Assembly: GCA_016764635.1 (NCBI GenBank)
Contig: JAESRM010000162.1
Location: forward strand, 1 to 5,094
Direction: 5' to 3'
Length of the DNA: 5,094 nucleotides
Source: Planctomycetota bacterium
GTDB taxonomy: Bacteria; Planctomycetota; UBA1135; GCA-002686595
The notes beneath the pieces were generated by a model. It was given only the letters and a program-made list of their open reading frames with translations, was not told where the DNA came from and did no database searches. A program made the position numbers and the translations under genes. Shown in pieces: positions 1 through 4,601 of this stretch (within the stretch, counting starts at the first letter, position 1; each line of letters starts with the position of its first letter).

Positions 1-62
1 TAGGCCGCTTGGAGTTCTACGCCGCCGTGGCCCTGTTCATGCCGAGCCTTTGGAAGAGGTAG
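1..62 (+). CDS. trkH: TrkH potassium uptake protein, C-terminal end (partial, 5' end outside window)
   Basis: The frame starting at base 3 gives 19 codons ending in a TAG stop at 60-62, and reads GRLEFYAAVALFMPSLWKR. The pattern G-R-L-E-(aromatic)...P-x-(F/L)-W-(K/R) is the typical end of TrkH/KtrB-type K+ channel subunits, where the last transmembrane helix runs out into a short basic cytoplasmic tail. TrkH is the membrane channel of the Trk system and works with the NAD-binding regulator TrkA, which is not in the window. The 62 bases are identical to the end of a second, truncated trkH copy at 4135-4461. Whether this upstream copy is full length cannot be seen, because the gene body lies before base 1. 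The family call rests partly on the longer second copy. Confidence 0.8.
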   Translation, partial: GRLEFYAAVALFMPSLWKR

Positions 63-82
63 GTTGCGTGGGCGGTTTGCTG
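1..82 (+). repeat. 82-bp perfect direct repeat, left copy (trkH tail plus 20 bp)
   Basis: Bases 1-82 match 4400-4481 exactly, at an offset of 4399. The repeat covers the last 20 codons of trkH (the first one incomplete), the stop codon and 20 bp of downstream DNA. Identity then stops sharply: the left copy continues with ccc and the right with att. The left limit is unknown because the window starts inside the repeat, so 82 bp is a minimum. The right copy carries at least 265 more bp of trkH upstream. Possible origins are a duplication made during insertion of the 83-4399 segment, recombination between two trkH copies, or an assembly join at a short repeat. Confidence 0.97.
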
Positions 83-183
83 CCCACCGGGTGAACTTAG
101 GTTTGATCTTTGGCTCGAATGGACATGGACGCATGGCGTTGAAGGATGCTTGCGTGTCCGCGGGCTCGTTGGACCCTACGTGT

Positions 184-206
184 CATAAAAATTGCATGAG
201 TCAAGT
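184..206 (+). pseudogene. Possible relic of a DUF3050 gene start
   Basis: The 13 bases gcatgagtcaagt at 194-206 equal 4600-4612, which hold the start codon and first codons (Met-Ser-Gln-Val) of the DUF3050 gene. The preceding taaaaa (185-190) also matches taaaaa at 4590-4595, with a 2-bp length difference between the two blocks. The distance from the end of the 82-bp repeat to this ATG is 113 bp here and 120 bp in the right-hand copy. After base 206 the similarity fades: the frame reads MSQVALKRKLGG and closes after 39 codons at 315. This fits a decayed copy of the trkH-DUF3050 junction, but 13 identical bases are thin evidence and chance is not excluded. Confidence 0.35.
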
Positions 207-366
207 GGCTCTGAAGCGCAAGCTTGGGGGTCCTATCCGTGGAATTGGGCAGGACGGCAAGCGCTCGCCTGAAGAAGAGAGAAGGGCTGGCGAGATCTGT
301 GGCCGTGGGGGTTGAGGGATGCGCGCAACGGGTTGTGTTCGTCAGAAAAGTGTGGCGGATCAAATG

Positions 367-390
367 CAGGTCGGGGATCAGGTCGGGGAT
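367..390 (+). repeat. 12-bp tandem direct repeat, two perfect units
   Basis: The unit caggtcggggat occurs twice back to back (367-378 and 379-390). The next 12 bases match the unit at only about half the positions. An 8-bp palindrome, tcgatcga, follows at 398-405. The repeat lies in non-coding DNA about 290 bp upstream of gene 1. It may be a slippage duplication; a role as a protein-binding site is speculative. Confidence 0.9.
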
Positions 391-596
391 AAAGGGGTCG
401 ATCGATGCGAGCATTCATGATGCTGGTTTGGTTTTTGCGTCCCGACGGAGTGTGCGATTGCGCTCTTGTGTAAACCGTTCTAGGACTCATTTAGATCCAT
501 CTGTTTTGCTTCAGTATGGGATTTGGCTGCGTTGCTTCCGCCTTCGATATGGCTGGTGGCGGTTCCGGGAACCTAGCCCCCTGCGTATTTTCCCGG

Positions 597-623
597 TTGA
601 CATCGGGGGGGGGTGGGTACTCT
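597..623 (+). promoter_or_regulatory. Candidate promoter of gene 1 with a G9 tract in the spacer
   Basis: TTGACA at 597-602 is a perfect sigma70-type -35 hexamer. TACTCT at 618-623 is a weak -10 (3 of 6) at a 15-bp spacing. TGTGAT at 623-628 is an alternative (4 of 6) at 20 bp. Both spacings are off the 17-bp optimum, and nine consecutive G residues (605-613) lie within the spacer. Transcription would begin near 630-635, giving a leader of about 45 nt before the ATG at 678. The -35 match and G-run are seen directly; promoter activity is inferred, and planctomycete promoter rules are not well known to me. Confidence 0.4.
605..613 (+). repeat. Homopolymer tract of nine G
   Basis: Nine uninterrupted G residues followed by TGGG, located 64 bp upstream of the gene 1 start and inside the candidate -35/-10 spacer. 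Tracts of this length can gain or lose bases by slippage. They are also prone to sequencing error. Confidence 0.95.
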
Positions 624-662
624 GTGATTGGCTGTTTTTGGCCGAACGATTTTTACAACAAC

Positions 663-668
663 AGAGGA
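663..668 (+). promoter_or_regulatory. Ribosome binding site of gene 1
   Basis: AGAGGA lies 9 nt upstream of the ATG at 678. It decides the start in favour of 678 over the in-frame upstream ATG at 516, and this choice places a clean signal peptide at the N-terminus. Confidence 0.6.
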
Positions 669-677
669 TCGATTTTG

Positions 678-2183
678 ATGAAAAGGAAGATGTTTGCTCA
701 CGCTGCGAAACGCGGAGCTTTGACCTTGTTTGCGGCTGGCATGTATTGTGTCGCCGCCCAGGCGCAGGTTCATGTGAAGAAGGGGGCCGTGGGGGGCAAT
801 GGAGCCGACTGGCTGACTCCCTACGGTGAAATGTCAACGGCCATTGACGCGATTGCTGCGAACCTTCATACCGGTGAAACGGAACTCTATGTCGCAGAAG
901 GCACGTACTACCCCGGGACACTAACCACGGACTTTTTCCAGCTGCCGAATGGTTACAGTGTCTATGGTGGGTTTCTTGGTCAAACCAGCGAAACAGCCCC
1001 CGAATTTCGGCTCGGCTCATCCGCCAATACGATTCTCAGTGGAGACATCGACAACACTCCTGGAACCAGCGGGAACTCGGCGCATGTTGTTCTGATCGTT
1101 GGCTCCGTACCGCTCTTGGATGGATTCACCATCCGAGACGGTTTTGCGGGGGGCCATAGTTTCCCATTGAGTGGGACTGGAGGGGGGCTTGTCATCTGGG
1201 GTACAGGGCCTACGGCAGCTGGCGTTTCCAGTCTCGACATGATGGTGGACTGTCACTTCCGGGACAATACGGCTTTGAGAGGAGGGGGCATCGGAGGGCA
1301 ATTTGCCTCTATGAACATGAAGTTCTGCTCCTTCCACCGAAATTTGGCCAAGGACAGCGGCGGCGCAATCTGGTTCGATGAATTCGGACCCGAGTCTTTC
1401 CCGCTCCCTACGACAACGAAGACCATGAGTTTCTTCAACTCAAACTTCACCAACAACGTAGCGGGTACTGAGAGTGCGAACGGGCGCGGATCCGCCATTT
1501 CACTGACCAATTTGAAGGGAATTGTGCATGTGTACAACAGCCGATTTGTAGACAACGTGATCCTCGGGCAAGACGGTGCTGGAACCGTTAGTATCGGGCA
1601 TCAGGGTTCGAAAGCTGCAACGGGCGGGACCACTGCCAATGATGTGCTCTTTGGCCATTGTAGTTTCGCTGCGAACCAAGCGGTTTCGGGTGCCTCTACT
1701 CCCGGCATTTACTTTGGAGACGGGCGTTTTTTCAACATCGCACCAAAGTCGATCCAGAACTCGATACTGTTCTTCAATGGGGGAGCCACAGTTCTGTCGG
1801 ATTCCAATATTGGAGGGCCCGGGGGCCGGCAAAATCGCGTGATTGTCTCAAGCTCAGATATTCAGATGCCCGCTGGGTCCCAATCCCCCTGGGTTGGAAC
1901 TGGCAACATCATGCTCGATCCGCAATTCGTTGACTTCGGATTGAGGAATTTGGAACTCATCTACGGCTCGCCGTGTATCAACACTGGTTCGAACGGCGCT
2001 ATCCTTGCAGATGTCTTGAACTTAGATGAGGACCTCGACGTGACAGAGCGGACACCCTACGATCTAAAAAGGGGAAATCTCAGGATTTCGACGCCGCTAG
2101 TTCCGATTGGAAGTCCTCCGCCGCCGCCCGCCTCCACGGATATGGGATGCCACGAAGTCCAGGGCGATTTCCAAGCGCCCTAG
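678..2183 (+). CDS. Secreted right-handed beta-helix protein, choice-of-anchor-Q type
   Basis: The 501-aa product begins with a Sec signal peptide: basic MKRK, a hydrophobic stretch at about residues 13-27, and an Ala-Gln-Ala cleavage site after residue 29, so the mature protein starts QVHVKKG. Residues 30-155 follow the familiar opening of Pmp-like/polysaccharide-lyase-like beta-helix proteins: a V-K-x-G-A-x-G-x-N-G-x-x-W start, LYVAEGTYYPG (about 70-80), F-Q-L-P-N-G-Y-S-V-Y-G-G-F (about 87-99), an I-L-S-G-D-I motif near 119-124 and L-D-G-F-T-I-R-D-G (147-155). Residues 170-400 hold irregular helix coils with GGG-I, F-x-N-N and S-x-F-x-D-N steps. The C-terminus matches the choice-of-anchor Q pattern: DPQFVDF (414-420), L-x-x-G-S-P-C-I-N-T-G (427-437), then after a proline-rich linker (480-484) S-T-D-M-G-C-H-E (486-493). 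No catalytic residues can be assigned. It probably acts at the cell surface or outside the cell, perhaps binding polysaccharide. The start rests on the Shine-Dalgarno site and signal peptide. It lacks the C-terminal domain present in gene 2. Confidence 0.88.
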   Translation: MKRKMFAHAAKRGALTLFAAGMYCVAAQAQVHVKKGAVGGNGADWLTPYGEMSTAIDAIAANLHTGETELYVAEGTYYPGTLTTDFFQLPNGYSVYGGFLGQTSETAPEFRLGSSANTILSGDIDNTPGTSGNSAHVVLIVGSVPLLDGFTIRDGFAGGHSFPLSGTGGGLVIWGTGPTAAGVSSLDMMVDCHFRDNTALRGGGIGGQFASMNMKFCSFHRNLAKDSGGAIWFDEFGPESFPLPTTTKTMSFFNSNFTNNVAGTESANGRGSAISLTNLKGIVHVYNSRFVDNVILGQDGAGTVSIGHQGSKAATGGTTANDVLFGHCSFAANQAVSGASTPGIYFGDGRFFNIAPKSIQNSILFFNGGATVLSDSNIGGPGGRQNRVIVSSSDIQMPAGSQSPWVGTGNIMLDPQFVDFGLRNLELIYGSPCINTGSNGAILADVLNLDEDLDVTERTPYDLKRGNLRISTPLVPIGSPPPPPASTDMGCHEVQGDFQAP

Positions 2184-2199
2184 ACTTGGTTTCGATTTG

Positions 2200-2228
2200 G
2201 CGCCGGGCTTCCTTGGGAGGCTCGGCGC
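2200..2228 (+). terminator. 13-bp hairpin after gene 1, terminator-like without a U-tract
   Basis: GCGCCGGGCTTCC (2200-2212) pairs with GGAGGCTCGGCGC (2216-2228) over 13 positions, including two G-U pairs (2206-2222 and 2209-2219), around a 3-nt loop. It begins 16 nt after the gene 1 stop. The following bases (tgaaagaataat) are A-rich rather than T-rich, so it is not a classical intrinsic terminator. It may be a weak terminator or a 3'-end stabilising structure. The G-U pairs are symmetric only as RNA from the + strand, consistent with a role in the gene 1 transcript. Confidence 0.45.
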
Positions 2229-2240
2229 TGAAAGAATAAT
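2213..2240 (+). promoter_or_regulatory. Weak candidate promoter for gene 2
   Basis: TTGGGA (2213-2218, 4 of 6 to TTGACA) is followed after 16 bp by AATAAT (2235-2240, 5 of 6 to TATAAT). Transcripts would start near 2247 and carry a leader of about 135 nt, which includes the inverted repeat at 2283-2333. The -35 overlaps the hairpin loop. This is a pattern match only. Confidence 0.25.
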
Positions 2241-2282
2241 CCTCCGTTACGCGGAGACACGCAAGCGACTTAGTGGCCCATG

Positions 2283-2333
2283 GATCGAGCGGGCAGGCTA
2301 GACTGCAATCGGAAGGCAGGCTGAGGCTCGATC
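2283..2333 (+). repeat. 8-bp inverted repeat enclosing 8-bp direct repeats, upstream of gene 2
   Basis: gatcgagc (2283-2290) and its reverse complement gctcgatc (2326-2333) flank a 35-nt interval. Within the interval ggcaggct occurs twice, at 2292-2299 and 2315-2322. The arrangement lies 48 bp upstream of gene 2 and would be in its leader if the candidate promoter is real. It could be an operator or a leader structure, but the arms are short and the loop is long. Confidence 0.35.
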
Positions 2334-2369
2334 GCCGTTCAGTAGGTTTGGCTTCCACTTGAGAGCAAC

Positions 2370-2373
2370 AGGA
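2370..2373 (+). promoter_or_regulatory. Ribosome binding site that decides the gene 2 start
   Basis: AGGA lies 8 nt before the ATG at 2382 but only 2 nt before the in-frame ATG at 2376, so 2382 is favoured. The two starts differ by two residues (Met-Glu), and 2382 also gives the cleaner signal peptide beginning MRIV. Confidence 0.5.
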
Positions 2374-2381
2374 CAATGGAA

Positions 2382-4082
2382 ATGAGAATAGTAACTGGCA
2401 TTATAAGTAGCCTTGCCATTTTGGCGCTTGGCATGGAACCGGGATATGCGCAGGTCTACGATGGCGATATCGTCTTGGAGGACCAACGACTTTCTGCGGC
2501 TGGTGGGGATTGGCAGGATTTTTATGGCAGTGGCGTAGCGGTTGATGGGCGCTGGGCGATCGTAGGGGAACACAACAGAAATGTTGGAAGCATTTTGAAT
2601 GTGGGTGTTGCGCATTTTTTCGAACGAACACCTCGAGGGTGGGTAGAGCGTCAGGCCATTACACCCTTGGATGCCAACCGGAGCGACAAATTCGGGCGTA
2701 CGGTTGCCATAAGTGGAAATACAGCGGTAGTTGGTGTTCCAAACCATGACAATGGTGCCATCTCTACGGGAGCAGTTTACGTTTACACCTTGGCCAATGG
2801 CGTATGGGGTCAGACTCAAAAACTTGAGGCTGGAGCCACGACAAGTGGCTTTGGCTTGAGTTTGGGTCTGGATGGGGACTCGCTAATCGTCGGGGCTCCC
2901 GTAGATGGCAGCATTGCTTACCGGTGGGGCAAAGCCTATGCGTTTGAGCGCATTGCGGGAACTTGGACGCTTGTACAAACCATCTTGCCGATAGGATTTA
3001 GGCCCAGTGCCCCTGTCGACTTGCACTTTGGCTATCAGGTTTCTTTGCATGGGGATGAAGCAGTCATATCCACTTATACCCCGCCAATCGCTCCTGCGTT
3101 TGTAGTTGAAGGGCGGCAGGTGCTGGCATATCAACGTAGGTCTGGAGTTTGGGTGCAGACCCAAATCATCGGAGATCCTAGGCCGTACGATCCACAATTT
3201 GGGGACTACGAATTTGGATTGTCCACCGCGCTTTACGATGGTGTACTCGCGATCGGTGCGCCCAGGCACGGGGGATTCTGGGGGAAGAATGGAAAAGTGA
3301 GTCTTTATGATCTGCAGCCCAACGGAACCTGGTTGCATACGCAGGATGTGGAGTCGAGTCGTCCGTTGTTCCTGCCGTCTTCTGCCAGCGACTATTTTGG
3401 AGACTCGGTAGCACTTCATGACAGGAGACTAGCTGTCGGTGCGCCTCGTGACTCGAGGGTGCTAGGGGGTCAGTACCCAATGGGGCAAGCCTATGTGTTT
3501 GACAGGGGGGCTGACGGTACTTGGGAGGAGTCTCTGGTGTTAAGAAACGACTCCGCAGCTAATGTACCGGTGCATTTCGGTGAAAGCATAGCGTTGACGG
3601 AAGACTATGTTTTCGTCGGAGACCCACTTGGAAGGGATAGCTCTGGCGTCTCCGCCGGATCCGCGCACATCTTTGAGTTGTCCCACGGAAGCACGTACTG
3701 CACCAGTTTCTGGAATGCGTTGGTGTCCACGTGGGTGACCGGCAGCCTGGTCGCCAGTGAGAACCTCTTAACCGTCCATGGCCGTGGATTCTTCCCCGGG
3801 CAGTTCGGCTTACTGCTTGCCGGCACCAATACCGGTCATGTGGTCTCCCCGGGCGGCAGCTTGGGCAACCTTTGCCTCGGTGGACGCCTAGCACGGATTC
3901 GACCCGCCGTGGCGGACAGTGCCGGAGAGATGTACATCCCAGTAGACACCCAAGCCATCCCCCTAAACCCGACGGTCGCGATTCAATCCGGCGAGACCTG
4001 GTACTTCCAAGTGTGGTATCGAGACCAAACCTTCGGCGCCACCTCGCTCTTCAGCCCAGCCATTCAAGTGGACTTCGAGTGA
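2382..4082 (+). CDS. Secreted seven-bladed FG-GAP beta-propeller with planctomycete-type C-terminal domain
   Basis: The 566-aa product (568 if started at 2376) opens with a signal peptide MRIVTGIISSLAILALG and a Gly-Tyr-Ala cleavage site after residue 23, so the mature protein begins QVYDG. Residues 35-435 contain seven FG-GAP-like blades of about 53-62 residues. Each has an (aromatic/x)-F-G-x-S-V-A-type strand, an A-(I/V)-V-G-A-P-type strand, a G-x-A-Y-V-(F/Y) strand and usually a G-x-W-x-x-x-Q strand. The FG (or YG) elements fall near residues 48, 104, 157, 216, 278, 339 and 399. The last blade lacks its W-strand while the N-terminus supplies a V-L-E-D-Q-R-L-S-A-type strand, which suggests velcro ring closure. 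Residues 439-566 form a separate domain starting Y-C-T-S, with L-C-L-G-G near 497-501 and W-Y-F-Q-V-W-Y-R-D near 540-548. I associate this domain with many secreted proteins of Poly30-like Planctomycetes. It is presumably extracellular or surface-located and may bind ligands or partners, with the C-terminal domain possibly aiding export or anchoring. GC rises from about 45-53% in sampled propeller blocks to 62-63% in the terminal domain. No enzymatic role is assignable. Confidence 0.88.
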   Translation: MRIVTGIISSLAILALGMEPGYAQVYDGDIVLEDQRLSAAGGDWQDFYGSGVAVDGRWAIVGEHNRNVGSILNVGVAHFFERTPRGWVERQAITPLDANRSDKFGRTVAISGNTAVVGVPNHDNGAISTGAVYVYTLANGVWGQTQKLEAGATTSGFGLSLGLDGDSLIVGAPVDGSIAYRWGKAYAFERIAGTWTLVQTILPIGFRPSAPVDLHFGYQVSLHGDEAVISTYTPPIAPAFVVEGRQVLAYQRRSGVWVQTQIIGDPRPYDPQFGDYEFGLSTALYDGVLAIGAPRHGGFWGKNGKVSLYDLQPNGTWLHTQDVESSRPLFLPSSASDYFGDSVALHDRRLAVGAPRDSRVLGGQYPMGQAYVFDRGADGTWEESLVLRNDSAANVPVHFGESIALTEDYVFVGDPLGRDSSGVSAGSAHIFELSHGSTYCTSFWNALVSTWVTGSLVASENLLTVHGRGFFPGQFGLLLAGTNTGHVVSPGGSLGNLCLGGRLARIRPAVADSAGEMYIPVDTQAIPLNPTVAIQSGETWYFQVWYRDQTFGATSLFSPAIQVDFE

Positions 4083-4134
4083 TGGCCTAGCGTCGGGTGG
4101 GGGCACGCAGCGAAGCTCTCGGTGACGGAGCTGA

Positions 4135-4461
4135 TGCGCGCGCGTCCACGGCGCCAATGGGCAAAGCCTGGACGAGGGCACGGTGGCCTCGATCATCAGC
4201 TACTTCGCCCTGTGGGTCATGATTTTTATGGGCGGCACCCTGTTCCTGTCGGCCTTCAATATCGACCTGGTCACCGCCGCCACCGCCGTGCTAGCCACCC
4301 TCAACAACATCGGCCCCGGCCTGCACATGGTAGGCCCCTTCGCCAACTTCGCCGACATGCCCGACTTGGTCAAACTGGTGCTCTCGGTCTTCATGATCCT
4401 AGGCCGCTTGGAGTTCTACGCCGCCGTGGCCCTGTTCATGCCGAGCCTTTGGAAGAGGTAG
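4135..4461 (+). pseudogene. trkH: Truncated trkH copy, C-terminal pore repeat only
   Basis: The open frame from 4135 (preceded in frame by TGA at 4132-4134) encodes about 108 residues aligning with the end of TrkH. It holds a short V-x-G...L-D-E-G-T-V-A-S-I approach, a transmembrane helix (YFALWVMIFMGGTLFLSAF), the fourth pore loop L-N-N-I-G-P-G-L with the filter glycine, and the final helix G-R-L-E-F-Y-A...F-M-P-S-L-W-K-R. Full TrkH proteins are roughly 480-500 residues, so about three quarters of the gene is missing, including the first three pore repeats. It cannot form a channel alone. A GTG at 4183 could start a 92-aa product, but I see no clear ribosome site, so a relic is more likely. 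Upstream, the frame of 4083-4134 reads K-L-S-V-T-E-L-M-R and may be further trkH in another frame. Its last 62 bp equal the trkH end at 1-62. Confidence 0.75.
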
Positions 4462-4481
4462 GTTGCGTGGGCGGTTTGCTG
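4400..4481 (+). repeat. 82-bp perfect direct repeat, right copy
   Basis: Identical to 1-82. It covers the end of the truncated trkH copy and 20 bp past its stop codon, and lies 120 bp upstream of the DUF3050 start. Together the two copies bracket the segment holding the two secreted-protein genes. Confidence 0.97.
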
Positions 4482-4601
4482 ATTGCGAAGAGGGCCTCAC
4501 AGCCTCGCATTCACCGTGGCGGGACGTTGAATCGAAGCCTTGGGTCGTTTGACGCCCGTGCGCCCATGGAATTTGTGGGTCCTTCTTGCTAAAAACTAGG
4601 C

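Larger units (their letters stand above)
83..677. other. Intergenic region between trkH end and gene 1; no convincing gene
   Basis: About 595 bp without a supported gene. Open frames exist on both strands, but their translations are rich in Arg, Ser and Cys, show no family resemblance and have no signal peptide. The stretch contains a short block resembling the start of the downstream DUF3050 gene (about 184-206), a 12-bp tandem duplication (367-390) followed by the palindrome tcgatcga (398-405), and a candidate promoter with a G9 tract just before gene 1. A long in-frame extension of gene 1 reaches back to an ATG at 516, but its residues look non-coding and the signal peptide places the start at 678. 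Confidence 0.7.

Noticed and set aside
97..490. Reverse-strand open frames in the spacer before gene 1
   Set aside because: Low-complexity Pro/Arg/His-rich translations, partly produced by the 12-bp repeat; no recognisable domain.
516..677. Extension of gene 1 to the in-frame ATG at 516
   Set aside because: The added 54 residues look non-coding, run across the G9 tract and would bury the signal peptide; AGAGGA before 678 supports the shorter protein.
224..829. 201-codon open frame overlapping the start of gene 1 on the + strand
   Set aside because: Its translation is Arg/Ser/Cys-rich without family resemblance, and it overlaps the signal peptide region of gene 1 in another frame.
4114..4132. 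Short inverted repeat (agctc/gagct) after gene 2 considered as terminator
   Set aside because: Only 5 bp of stem with a 9-nt loop and no T-run.
83..4399. Transposon or integron cassette
   Set aside because: No transposase or integrase, no terminal inverted repeats, and the flanking repeat is long and includes gene-coding DNA, unlike a typical short target-site duplication.
4122..4592. 156-codon open frame overlapping the trkH remnant
   Set aside because: The translation is Arg/His/Pro-rich, typical of an off-frame reading of GC-rich coding DNA, while the trkH frame has clear homology.
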